Origin: DATDIC01 sp963764525
GTDB taxonomy: Bacteria > Pseudomonadota > Alphaproteobacteria > Acetobacterales > Acetobacteraceae
Direction: 5' to 3'
DNA: 64,000 nt
Assembly (NCBI GenBank): GCA_963764525.1
Contig: CAVXTC010000008.1
Span: forward strand, 62,001-126,000
Made by a program: the position numbers and the translations under genes. The stretch's first letter is position 1. Every line of letters starts with the position of its first letter. This document shows positions 29,852-39,051 of this stretch, piece by piece. The notes under the pieces are model-generated. The model saw only the letters and a list, made by a program, of their open reading frames with translations. It was not told where the DNA came from and searched no databases.

Positions 29852-31413
29852 CCGGCATCGTCCCGTCGCGCCGTGCGCTGATCTCGGTTTCCGATAAAAC
29901 CGGCCTGGTGCCGTTTGCGCAGGCGCTGGCCGCGCGTGGGGTGGAGATCCTGTCCACCGGCGGCTCGGCGCGGGCATTGCGCGATGCGGGAGTGCCGGTC
30001 AAGGAAGTTTCCGAGCACACCGGTTTTCCGGAGATTCTGGACGGGCGGGTGAAGACGCTGGTGCCGCAGATCCATGGCGGGATTTTGGGGCGGCGGGACC
30101 GCCCGGAGCACCTCGCGCAAATGGAGGCGCACGGGATCGCGCCGATCGATCTGGTCGTGGTGAACCTGTACCCGTTCGAGATGGCGGTAGCGCAGGACGC
30201 CGCGGAAGATGTTTGTATCGAGACAATCGATATCGGTGGCCCGGCGTTGATGCGCGCGGCGGCGAAGAACCACGCGTTCGTCGCGGTGGTTACCGAGCCG
30301 GAGCAGTACAAGCTTGTGCTGCAGGAACTGACGGCGCATGGCGGCACGACGCTGGAGACGCGACGCTGGCTGGCGGGCGCGGCGTTTGCACGCACCGCCG
30401 CCTATGACAGCGCGATCGCCGCGTGGTTCGCCGGCGAGAAGTTTCCTCGCCGGTACAGCATTTCCGGCGTATTGCGCCAGACGCTGCGCTATGGCGAAAA
30501 CCCGCACCAGCAGGCGGCTTTCTATGTCAACGGCACGCGCCCGGGTGTCGCCACGGCGCGGCAGGTGCAGGGCAAGGAGTTGTCGTACAACAACCTGAAC
30601 GACACCGATGCGGCGTTCGAGTGCGTCGCCGAGTTCGAGGCTCCGGCCGTGGTGATCGTCAAGCATGCCAATCCGTGCGGGGTGGCGCTGGGCGGCACGC
30701 TGGCCGAGGCGTGGGTGCAGGCGTTGCGCTGCGATCCGGTGTCGGCGTTCGGCGGCATTGTCGCGGTGAACCGGGTGCTGGACGGGGCGGCGGCCGAGAA
30801 AATCGCGGCGATTTTCACGGAAGTTATCATTGCGCCCGATGCGGATGCGGACGCGTTGGCGGTACTGTCACGCAAGAAGAACCTGCGGCTGCTGCTGGCC
30901 GGAGGACCGCCCGATCCTGCCGCGCCGGGTCTGGCGTTCCGCAGCGTGTCGGGCGGGTTTCTGGTGCAGACGCGCGATGCCGGGCGGATCACAGCGCGGC
31001 AACTGAAGGGGGTAACGAAACGGGCGCCGACCGGGGCGGAACTATCCGACCTGGTGTTCGCGTTCGGGGTCTGCAAGCACGTGAAGTCAAACGCGATCGT
31101 CTATGCGAAGGGCGGCGCAACCGTGGGGATCGGCGCCGGGCAAATGAGCCGCGTCGATTCAGCGCGGATCGCCGCGTGGAAAAGCGCCGAGGCGGCGAAG
31201 GCGGCCGGGCTCAGCGTGCCGCTGGCGCGGGGCGGCGTGGTTGCGTCCGATGCGTTCTTTCCGTTTGCCGACGGGTTAGAGGCAGCGGTGGCGGCCGGGG
31301 CGACGGCTGTGGTGCAGCCCGGCGGGTCGATCCGCGACGCGGAGGTGATCGCGGCGGCGGATGCGGCGGGGGTGGCGATGGTGTTTACCGGGATGCGGCA
31401 TTTCCGGCACTGA
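29848..31413 (+). CDS. purH: Bifunctional AICAR formyltransferase/IMP cyclohydrolase
   Basis: Catalyses the last two steps of de novo IMP synthesis. The 521-residue protein starts MTGIVPSRRALISVSDKTGL. The N-terminal MGS-fold cyclohydrolase contains STGGSARALRDAG and GRVKTLVPQIHGGIL. The C-terminal formyltransferase contains LRYGENPHQQAAFY, VKHANPCGVA and KHVKSNAIVYAKGG, ending FTGMRHFRH. The frame is intact over 1.57 kb. The frame is open upstream through the oxygenase gene, but without homology. Confidence 0.97.
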   Translation: MTGIVPSRRALISVSDKTGLVPFAQALAARGVEILSTGGSARALRDAGVPVKEVSEHTGFPEILDGRVKTLVPQIHGGILGRRDRPEHLAQMEAHGIAPIDLVVVNLYPFEMAVAQDAAEDVCIETIDIGGPALMRAAAKNHAFVAVVTEPEQYKLVLQELTAHGGTTLETRRWLAGAAFARTAAYDSAIAAWFAGEKFPRRYSISGVLRQTLRYGENPHQQAAFYVNGTRPGVATARQVQGKELSYNNLNDTDAAFECVAEFEAPAVVIVKHANPCGVALGGTLAEAWVQALRCDPVSAFGGIVAVNRVLDGAAAEKIAAIFTEVIIAPDADADALAVLSRKKNLRLLLAGGPPDPAAPGLAFRSVSGGFLVQTRDAGRITARQLKGVTKRAPTGAELSDLVFAFGVCKHVKSNAIVYAKGGATVGIGAGQMSRVDSARIAAWKSAEAAKAAGLSVPLARGGVVASDAFFPFADGLEAAVAAGATAVVQPGGSIRDAEVIAAADAAGVAMVFTGMRHFRH

Positions 31414-31422
31414 ACGGGGAGA

Positions 31423-31464
31423 CCCCTCCCCCTGCCCCTCCCACAGGGGGAGGGGTTCTCTTTT
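31423..31464. terminator. Bidirectional hairpin terminator between purH and sodB
   Basis: A 12-base perfect stem CCCCTCCCCCTG (31423-31434) pairs with CAGGGGGAGGGG (31444-31455) around a nine-base loop, followed on the plus strand by TTCTCTTTT. It lies between the convergent purH and sodB stops. Confidence 0.8.
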
Positions 31465-31474
31465 CGAATTAGCT

Positions 31475-32077
31475 CTATTTCAGGCGGGATTCGGCGAACT
31501 CGTAGTTGGCCAGCTTGTCGATCCAGTTCTGCAAATAGTCCGGGCGGCGATTGCGGAAATCGAGGTAGTAGCTGTGTTCCCATACATCGACGCCGAGTAG
31601 GACCTGGCCCTCGCCCGTCGCCAGCGGGTTTGACCCATTCGGGGTCTTGGTGATCTTCAGCTTGCCATCCGTGCCAAGCACCAACCAGGCCCAGCCGGAG
31701 CCGAACTGCGTCGCGCCGGCCTGCTTGAACGCGTCCTTGAATTTCTGCACGCCGCCGAGATCGTCATTGATCTTCTTTTCCAGCGTGCCGGGAATGCCGC
31801 CGCCTGATGGGCTCATGCACTGCCAGAACAGGATGTGGTTCCAGTGCTGACCGGCATTGTTGAAGACGCCGGCCATGTCGGGCTTGCCGTTCGACAGCTT
31901 CACGATCTCGTCAAGCGATTTGCCCTGAAGCTCCGGGTCTTTCTCGACGAAGCCGTTCAGCGCGGTGACGTACGCCTGATGGTGCTTGCCATGATGCAGC
32001 TCCAGCGTTTCCTGGCACATGCCGCGGCCGGCGAGCGCGTTTTCGGAGTAGGGAAGTTTCGGGAGTTCGAAAGCCAT
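31475..32077 (-). CDS. sodB: Superoxide dismutase [Fe]
   Basis: A 200-residue cytoplasmic Fe/Mn-type superoxide dismutase. The metal ligands are visible in LELHHGKHHQAYV, NNAGQHWNH and GVDVWEHSYYLDFRNRRPDYL-type sequence (Asp and His of DVWEH). GSGWAWLV precedes them. The active-site Gln in FNNAGQHWNH lies at the N-terminal position characteristic of iron enzymes. Convergent with purH. The frame is intact. Confidence 0.96.
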   Translation of the reverse strand: MAFELPKLPYSENALAGRGMCQETLELHHGKHHQAYVTALNGFVEKDPELQGKSLDEIVKLSNGKPDMAGVFNNAGQHWNHILFWQCMSPSGGGIPGTLEKKINDDLGGVQKFKDAFKQAGATQFGSGWAWLVLGTDGKLKITKTPNGSNPLATGEGQVLLGVDVWEHSYYLDFRNRRPDYLQNWIDKLANYEFAESRLK

Positions 32078-32170
32078 GGACGCGTTCTCCGCCTGGTTCG
32101 GGGTGAAGCCGTGGTCTCGATGACGTCTAGCTATGACCCTCGCCGGGGGGCGTCAAGCTGGCGTCCGGCG

Positions 32171-32938
32171 ATGAGCCCGATGGCGGCGTTGGTGCGGCGG
32201 CATGATCCGGACCGGTTTCTGACCGCGCTGTTCGCCCCGGCCGACAAACGTGAGGCGCTGCTGACGCTGTATGCGTTCAATCACGAGTTGGCGCGCGCGC
32301 GGGAAGCGGTGTCGCAGCCGATGCTGGCGCTGATGCGGTTGCAATGGTGGCGCGAGGTGATTGAGGGCGCGCATCGCGGTCACGAAGTGGCGACCCCGCT
32401 GGCGGCGCTGCTGGATGCCGGCGCGCTGGATCGCGGGGAGTTGCTGGGGCTGATCGAGGCGCGGGAGATCGAGGTGGAGCCGTTCATCGCGACGCTGGGG
32501 GAGTGGCTTGGGTATCTGCTCGGCTCGGCGGGCGGGCTGGCGGTGGCGGCGGGGCGGCTGCTCGGGGCGCCGGAGCCGGAGGCGCTGCGGCGGCTGGGGG
32601 CGGCGTATGGCGCGGCGGGCGTGCTGCGCAGCGTGCCGGCGCTGGCGCGGCAGGGGCGCTGCCTGCTGCCGGCCGACGTGCTGGCGCGGCATGGGGAGTC
32701 GCCGGAGTCTGTGGTGGCGGCGCCATGGGGGGCGCAGGTGATGGGGGCGGTGGGGGAGCTCGCGGCGGAGGGGCGGGGGTTGCTGGCGGGGGCGCGGCTG
32801 CCGCGGGTGGGGCGGGCTGCGGCGCTGCCGGCGGTGCTGGCACGGCGGGATTTGGCTCGGGGGGTAGGGTTCGGGGGCGCGCGGGGGCTGGGGGATCGGG
32901 TGGCGGTGGTTTGGGTTGGCGCGGTGGGGAGGTTGTGA
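32171..32938 (+). CDS. Squalene/phytoene synthase-family protein, NDUFAF6-like
   Basis: About 255 residues from ATG 32171 (MSPMAALVRRHDPDRFLTAL); ATG 32120 in the same frame is an alternative. The isoprenoid-synthase fold signature is TLYAFNHELARAREAV, LQWWREVIEGA and a YLPxDxL-like CLLPADVLARHG. The first Asp-rich motif (DxxxD) of true squalene/phytoene synthases is absent, as in NDUFAF6, the respiratory complex I assembly relative, so it is probably not a carotenoid enzyme. The last 250 bases are extremely G-rich on the plus strand. Divergent from sodB. Confidence 0.8.
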   Translation: MSPMAALVRRHDPDRFLTALFAPADKREALLTLYAFNHELARAREAVSQPMLALMRLQWWREVIEGAHRGHEVATPLAALLDAGALDRGELLGLIEAREIEVEPFIATLGEWLGYLLGSAGGLAVAAGRLLGAPEPEALRRLGAAYGAAGVLRSVPALARQGRCLLPADVLARHGESPESVVAAPWGAQVMGAVGELAAEGRGLLAGARLPRVGRAAALPAVLARRDLARGVGFGGARGLGDRVAVVWVGAVGRL

Positions 32939-32991
32939 GAACCGTTGCAGAAAATCTGAACGTCACGTCCGTTAGCAAGCGCCGCTCTCAC

Positions 32992-33225
32992 TCACACCAA
33001 GGTCGCTACGGATTCCCGACAGAGGATTTTGATACGCCATCCCCAAGGGTTGGCATGCTCCCCTTCGCGCTTCCAACTCAGATAATAGAAGCTCAGATCG
33101 AGGAAGCGACCGGCAGGTGGCCTATGGGCAAATTCGCCCCGGAACACCGGCTGACCTGTTTCGGCGCTCTCGCGAGTGAGGTCGAAATGTTTTGCCTTGC
33201 CCGGCGCCGCTATTCCTGGACGCAC
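32992..33225 (-). pseudogene. 5'-truncated small hypothetical (DUF5990-like?)
   Basis: A 77-residue frame includes KHFDLTRESAETGQPVFRG, RPPAGRFLDLSF and WGWRIKILC, which resembles small beta-rich proteins such as DUF5990. Upstream in the same frame GEVRPGIAAPGK still looks native, then it meets a stop. The N-terminal part appears missing. The family call is tentative. Confidence 0.35.
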
Positions 33226-33683
33226 TTCACCCCTGACGCCTTACCGGCCGAACCTCATTGTTTCGGCTAATGGGATGCCGGGCTGCACACCGTTGTGACG
33301 AGATGGAGGCTGATCTGTCTTTTTGCTGATGGGCCTGTCACCATGCCGGAGTTTAGCACTGTGCTCCTGGTTGCCAACCACAGCATATCTCAACAAAAAC
33401 GCACAGTGCCAAAGGCTCTCGAAAACGAGAGTTTTTGAGAAGGATAGGCAGGACGCGAAATTCCGCAAGAAAAGAGGCTTAACTCTATCTCAGAACTCAT
33501 TCTTGATTTCGGCCTCTCAAAAGGTCTATGGTGTGCTGAGTTTAGAGAGAGCGGTTCATGCCGAATAGAGAAGCGAGAAACGCTCGTAGCGCCTCAGTGA
33601 ACAAACGAGGACGCCCGGCCGCGCGAAATGTTGCGCGAGCAATTTCAGCGCCACGATGCGGCGAGGACGGATCGTCGAAAAGT
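33226..33683. other. Low-GC region before the first recombinase
   Basis: About 460 bases with lower GC than the surroundings and no supportable gene. It marks the left edge of the accessory island, and any recombination site of the downstream serine recombinase would be expected here. I did not find clear paired inverted repeats by eye. Confidence 0.4.
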
Positions 33684-34260
33684 ATGTTGCTCGGCTACGC
33701 GCGGGTTTCGACCATTGACCAGAATTTGCCTTGCAGCGAGATGCGCTCGCGGAAGCGGGATGCGGGAGGATTTTCACCGAGCAATTGTCGGGTGCGGTGA
33801 CGGATCGACCAGCCTTGCGCGAGGCGCTGGAATTCGCGCGCAGCGGCGACACGGTGATTGTGTGGAAGCTCGACCGCTTGGCTCGCTCGATGAAGCAGTC
33901 GATCGAAACCATCGAGGAATTGCGGCTGAAAGGCATCGGCTTTCGCAGCCTGACCGAAGCACTCGACACGACGACAGCGCAGGGTTGGCTGGTCTTTCAC
34001 ATGTTTGGGGCACTGGCGGAATTCGAGCGGAGCCTAATCCGGGAACGCACCCAAGCGGGCCTCGCCGCCGCGCGGCGTGCTGGCCGCACCGGAGGCCGTC
34101 CGCCGAAACTCACGGACGATGACATCGAGGCCGCCAAGGCGATGCTGGCCAATCCCGACATCGGCGTGACGCGCAAATCGCGCACCGCCTCGGCATCTCT
34201 ACCGCGACGCTCTATCGGTACATCCCGGCCGCGCGAACCTCGAATACCCAAAGCCTTTGA
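33684..34260 (+). CDS. Serine recombinase (Tn3 resolvase/Hin invertase family), two frameshifts
   Basis: It starts MLLGYARVSTIDQNL (33684), carrying the catalytic serine in ARVST. One missing base at about 33730 leads to LQRDALAEAGCGRIFTEQLS, VIVWKLDRLARS, GFRSLTEALDTTT and GALAEFERSLIRERTQAG. A second missing base at about 34172 (in an A run) restores the helix-turn-helix IAHRLGISTATLYRYIPAA and stop at 34258-34260. Rejoined length is about 192 residues, the normal size. It probably mobilised or inverts neighbouring DNA. Confidence 0.85.
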
Positions 34261-34418
34261 GAGGGGCGCTCCCCAAAGTCGGAAAGACCGGGACGGCCCA
34301 GGACGGCTCGGCAGGTGTGGTTAAGCTGAGTGTTCCGCTACGTCTCGCCGGAATGGGCTCATCCGAGAAGCCGGCTTCCTCCGCAATTAATGGTCGCGTA
34401 GGCTCACACTCACCGATC

Positions 34419-34949
34419 ATGAAGGATCCGGGCTGGGCACTCGACGCTAGTCTCTGGACCGAGGACGCGAAGGAAAACCTTTATGGCGGTGACGCGGCCG
34501 CTTATCAGGCAGCAGTGCTCGAGCAGTAACAAGATCTATGTCGAGATGGCGGACCAAGTCAGTCAGCGGCGCGGGCTGACAAACACCTTCTTCCTGACGC
34601 TCAACACCGCGATCTTCACGGCGGTCGGGCTGTTCTGGGAGCACAAGCCCAACGGGCAGGTTTGGTGGCTGGCCTTTCCGTTGGCGATGCTGCTCGGGGA
34701 GTGCTTCGCTTGGTTCTATCTCCTCCGTTCCTATCGGCTGCTCAACACCGCAAAATACGAGGTGGTGGGTGCTCTCGAGAGGCGGCTGCCGGCCTCGCCC
34801 TGCTGGAGAGCGGAATGGACAGCACTGGGGGCGGGGAAGGACCGAAGAAATACTGGCCGCTCTCGCACGTCGAAAGCTGGATCCCAGTCTTCTTCGCTAC
34901 GCTCTACGTCTGCGGCTTCGCCGCGCTAATGGCTATGCGGCCGGACTGA
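34419..34949 (+). CDS. RipA-family octameric membrane protein (SLATT-like), two frameshifts
   Basis: Segments join as MKDPGWALDASLWTEDAKEN, then (one extra A in TAACAAG at about 34528) YKIYVEMADQVSQRRGLTNT with two transmembrane helices (FFLTLNTAIFTAVGLFW and WWLAFPLAMLLGECFAWFYL), YRLLNTAKYEVVGALERRLP, then (one base missing in a G run at about 34830) KKYWPLSHVESW and a last helix IPVFFATLYVCGFAALM. About 176 residues. The pattern matches the RipA-like membrane family, related in topology to SLATT proteins that act as membrane effectors in bacterial conflict systems. It lies between a recombinase and a TIR gene. Confidence 0.7.
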
Positions 34950-35150
34950 TGAGGGGATGGCGCATGGCGAGGCCGCACGGAGGCGAACAGCGCCTTCAGT
35001 TTATAATTCAATTTAGTCTCTCAATGGCGACGTTAAGATAGATGCCGTTCATCTTCTCCAATGCACTGCAAAACCCCTCCAGGGTATCTAAAAACTTCTT
35101 TCTGTTGTCGGCTGTTAAATCGTTAGCGAGAACAGTTTCGATAGCTGCAT

Positions 35151-36429
35151 TCAGGGCTTTCTTTGTGCATTCCACAGGCCTGCCATTTCTCCAATTTCCG
35201 CAACTGCGCCCGTTCCGGCCCCAAACAGTTGAGAAATATGCTGCGGGTCAGCAAGCCGCGCCTTCCGCGCCCTTACGAATAGTATCCGTAATTCCTTCAA
35301 CAACTTTCGAGCTCGTTCCTTAAATCTGCTGTCTTCATGTTCGAATCCGAACATCACCTTTGTGTATGGGCTATATTGTTCGAGAAACAGAGATCTGTCG
35401 CGAAGCGTTACGCCTATTGCTCTTTCCAGACTAGTCATGATCGGATCGCCAGCATCGGGAAGTTGCAGAACGGGAATGATGTATATATCGACCTCCCTGC
35501 TGCGATCAAAAAACAGGGTGGCTCTCGAAACGAACAGCCTGAAAATCCGTGATTCGTCGGAAGAGAGCAGAACCTGGTGCAGAGTCGGGAAAATCCTCAT
35601 CAACGCTGCCGGCGACCATAAATTCCACAGCGTCGCGCCAGCTCAAAGCAATTTCGTTTCCACCGAGCGCCTTTTCAAACTCTTGCCACGGAATGGTGCT
35701 CGTCGAGAGTGGCGTTGAAAAAATTTGCTTGGTTGGGCCCGTTACCGTCACCCTCATCGCTGTGTTTAGCATATCCTTTTGTAAATCGAAATTGGGCGAT
35801 AGGGATATTGTTAACTTGATGCGAGGCCGTTTTTCGTCAATTGATATGCGTCCAAGTAAAGCCCGGCAGCTTGTCTGCAAAAGCCTTAGAAGCCGCCTGA
35901 AGAACTTTGTCGACTTTTGCGAACTCGTCGGCGTTTCGCTTACGTTTGTCCAGATCATTTATAATTTGATCAACTCTGACCAGGAGCCGATGCATTGCAT
36001 GCTCTGCGGCGGTTGGCTTACCAGCTGGCACAAAAAATTGATCTGACACCGGAATATTCAACTCCTTGTATCTCGGAGACTGTGTCCGGCAAATCAGTTA
36101 AAGCTGCTATTGGTATGATAAGTCGCTCTAGCTGTAGATCCTGAGCTATGAGAGGTCTTGTTAGCTGCGATTTCCTAAAGTAGCCCACCTCATACCCAGT
36201 AAACGTGTAACTCAGTTTCTCTTTACCTGAAGCTACGACCAGCAAGATATCCGCGCGATCCAGTGACGTCGTCGATTTCCTGACGATACGATATGCCCGG
36301 TTCAAATTGTAACATGTTTTTGGTGCTGATTGAATTCCTAAACGCGGTGTCGAGAGCATCTCCAATAGCCTCTACCAGCGTTTGGTCCTCTGAGGCATAA
36401 CTGAAGAAGATTAATATCGGGTTTGGCAT
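35151..36429 (-). CDS. TIR-domain protein, several frameshifts
   Basis: From ATG 36429 the frame reads MPNPILIFFSYASEDQTLVE, the first strand and box 1 of a TIR domain. Then come FEPGISYRQEIDD and, after a one-base shift near 36265, LDRADILLVVASGKEK and SYTFTGYEVGYFRKS, whose Glu is at the NADase catalytic position. Further one-base shifts near 36035, 35865 and 35585 connect a C-terminal region of about 270 residues (RVDQIINDLDKRKRNADEF, RISIDEKRPRIKLTISLS, ESRIFRLFVSRATLFF, RARKLLKELRILFVRARKAR), mixed alpha/beta and of unknown family. Total is about 420 residues. GC is lower than in flanking genes. Bacterial TIR proteins commonly deplete NAD+ in phage defence. Confidence 0.75.
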
Positions 36430-36588
36430 GGAGGTCCCCTCTCACGCAGGCGATATGTGCTATGTCCTGCAGTCGACGTTCTGAGCATGACGCCCCAAAG
36501 ATGCCCGAAACCGCCCCACTCTGGAGTATACCGGCAGCTACGAGTATCCTTGTCTCCGTGAGGTTTATCAATATAATTCCGGTTCACA

Positions 36589-37153
36589 ATGCGCCCCATG
36601 AAATACGGATATGCGCGGGTATCGCCGGGCGGCACGAGCGAGAGCGTTGACGCACAGGCGCGGCAATTGACCAAGGCCGGATGCAAGAAGGTGTTTCGCG
36701 ACGTGCATGTGAGCGGGGCCAAGACCGACCGGGCGCAGCTTCGCCGCGTGATCGACGCCTTGGAACCCGGCGACGTGTTGATGGTGACGCGGCTTGACCG
36801 GTTGGCGCGATCTACCCGCGACCTGTTAAACACCCTTGCCGCCATCACCGACAGGAAGGCCGGATTCCGGTCGCTAGGCGACGCATGGGCCGACACCACA
36901 CACATTACACGGGCGGCTGATGCTCACCGTGCTGGGCGGCCTGGCAGAGTTCGAGCGCGAGCTTATCCGGGCGCGGACTGGCGAGGGCCGAGAGCGGGCG
37001 AAGGCGCGCGGCGTGAAGATGGGGCGCAAGCCGAAGCTCACCCCGCACCAGCAGCGCGAGGCGATCAAGCGCCGCGACCGGGGCGAGCCAATCCGCGACA
37101 TCGCCCGCAGCTACAACGTCAGCCATCCGGCGATTTCAAGACTAGCGGCGTGA
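36589..37153 (+). CDS. Serine recombinase, second copy, frameshifted
   Basis: MRPMKYGYARVSPGGTSESV (36589; ATG 36598 also possible) has the catalytic serine in ARVS, then VHVSGAKTDRAQLRRVIDAL and VLMVTRLDRLARSTRDLLN. A shift near 36905 leads to MLTVLGGLAEFERELIRART, RGVKMGRKPKLT and the C-terminal helix-turn-helix IRDIARSYNVSHPAISRL. It differs from the recombinase at 33684 and has its own neighbours. Its TGA overlaps the GTG of the next gene. Confidence 0.82.
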
Positions 37154-37658
37154 GCGAAAGTGACGGGCGACCAGAGCCGTTTGAGGAATTTTACGCAGCA
37201 ATCGGTCGATTTGCCGTCGCATGGTCTGGTCTGGAAGGATTGCCTTGACCTGTTGCTTCTGACAATCAGGTTGATGCATGATGAACCCGACCGGCCTAGC
37301 AAGCTGCCTCACCAATTTGACGACAAGATCAAATGTATCCGGTCATTAGTAAGAGGGCTGGGCCACCCATCAGCGCCCATTGTGCGGCAATCGTTGGTCT
37401 GCTCGACGAAATCAAGGGCTATGCCGAAACCCGCCGCGATTACCTCCATGGTGCGGTTATCGACCATTCATTGACCGGGGCACTATAACAGTGACCTTGG
37501 CTCGACTGCTTCAACCATCTTCAAGGAAGCCACGGCGGAAGCCCGTGAAGGCAACAGCAGCGGAAATCAGGGAGGTTTCGGACCGAGTTCGCGGGTTTAG
37601 CGACCGCCTGCTTGATATCGTGGCAGCATTAAAAGAGAAGCCTCAACGTCCCCGTTAG
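37150..37658 (+). CDS. Hypothetical protein, frameshifted
   Basis: From GTG 37150 (overlapping the recombinase stop as GTGA): MSESDGRPEPFEEFYAAIGR, FAVAWSGLEG, then shifted CLDLLLLTIRLM, PHQFDDKIKCIRS, then LLDEIKGYAETRRDYLHGA and finally AAEIREVSDRVRGFSDRLL. Three one-base shifts connect one helical protein of about 165 residues. The RRDYLHGA motif resembles the RxxxxH-type signature of HEPN-like families, which would fit a conflict island, but this is tentative. Confidence 0.5.
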
Positions 37659-38157
37659 AGCGGCTTCAATCTTTTACGGCGCCGCACTTTCCATATTGAA
37701 GAGCGTTTTTCGCTTGGCGGCGCGGCGCACAGATCTCTCCGCAACTTCGCAGCCGGAATCCGCGCCGGTGAGCGAAAAACGTATTGGGCTAACCCGCTCC
37801 GCACCTCAGCTGCAGCGGTCTCCGAGCGATCTCTCAGGCACAACCACTGCGGGCATGGCATGAATTTTAATTCATGGGCATTGTTTGTTTTCGGATGATT
37901 GAAATACCACGAGGTCTTACCCAAGGTTGCAGATCGGCTGCCACTTTTGGTTGAGCGGGTCGATGCACTGGCGTCAGAAACATCCCTCGGAGCTACCCAG
38001 CGCGATAACTTCTACGCGCGGGCGAGCCAACATTGTAGGACGCAACTGACGCTCGATCCAGTTCCTGCGAGATCGGAGAACGGTAGTCCACGCCGCAGCG
38101 ATCCCGCGAAGCGGGTTAGTCCAATCCAGTCTATCACGTGCCGCGAGCCTGCCGGTG
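37659..38157. other. Region between the accessory hypothetical and the iron permease
   Basis: About 500 bases without a gene I can defend. An 89-residue minus-strand frame (37655-37924) and a plus-strand frame (37899-38285) exist, but neither has family features. GC is mixed, and this may be the right edge of the accessory island. Confidence 0.35.
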
Positions 38158-38704
38158 TCATGATTTCCCATCGGCGACGGCCGCCACCTTTTCTTTCGCT
38201 CCCCGAATTTCTCCTCCTGCTGCATCTAAATCATCGACGGCTTCCTGCAGCAACGCTTTGTCAGGCGTGCCGGCAAGCTTGGTGAAGCTGCTCTTTCAGC
38301 CGGTTAAGCTCTTCCTCCGTAAGTTCCTCCAGATCGAGCAGCTTGTTGCGGGCGCTTTGACTGACCCGGATCAGTTCGTCGAGCTTGAGGTGAAGCGCGG
38401 CGCTGTCGCGGTTTTGGGTGTTTTGAATAAGGAACACCATCAGAAACGTGACGATGGTGGTGCCAGTGTTGATGATCAACTGCCAGGTGTCGGAATAGCG
38501 GAAAAGCGGGCCGGTCACCGCCCACATAACGATCACCGCACAGGCCACGGCGAAAGTGGATGCACGCCCACACTGTCGCGATGTCCACTGAGCAGCGGTG
38601 TTGAATGCTGCGCCGACCGAGAACGGCCGATGCTGCGATGTGCCGGTTCTTTCTGCCACGAAATGCCTCCCGAAAACTGGTTGACGGGACCGAAGTTCGG
38701 ACAC
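38158..38704 (-). CDS. Low-affinity iron permease family protein, frameshifted near the end
   Basis: The core reads STFAVACAVIVMWAVTGPLF, FRYSDTWQLIINTGTTIV and TFLMVFLIQNTQNRDSAALH, the strongly conserved signature of the low-affinity iron permease family, followed by LKLDELIRVSQSARNKLLDL. At about 38275 a one-base shift extends the tail as LAGTPDKALLQEAVDDLDAA and on to stop at 38158. Two transmembrane helices are visible. Most bacterial members are small proteins of unproven transport activity. Confidence 0.8.
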
Positions 38705-39051
38705 CCGTAGCGAGCGACTAACAGGGGCAAGTTCCGACCCGACCCCCTATCCCCAGATTTACTCTTGATAACGTATTTCCTCAAGAATAAGATCAGCCCA
38801 CGTGGACGAGAAAATGCAGGGGATGAGGCGCGACCGAGAACGGGACGTGTGGACGGTTTACCCAAGTCAGGCTTTCTGCATTATACCGCCGCTGCTCGAT
38901 TCCAGGAATCCCGAAACAAATAGTAGCGAAATACGATCATCGATGCCGCTTCAATTACGATAAAGAATATGCTCCAGGCTATGCGAACGTGTGACATTCG
39001 GCGCGCCCCTCACAAGGCCGGTCATTCCTACCGCGACCCACCCAACCCGTC
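38705..39051. other. Intergenic region before the methyltransferase end
   Basis: About 350 bases, moderately AT-rich in the middle. No gene, RNA fold or repeat was recognised. Confidence 0.4.

Noticed and set aside
29293..31413. A 706-residue version of PurH
   Set aside because: The first 185 codons are an out-of-frame reading of the monooxygenase; homology begins at ATG 29848.
32503..33270. A Gly/Ala-rich plus-strand frame of 255 codons
   Set aside because: It is a shadow of the G-rich 3' end of the NDUFAF6-like gene in another frame.
33556..33969. Minus-strand frame over the first recombinase
   Set aside because: Antisense to conserved serine recombinase motifs.
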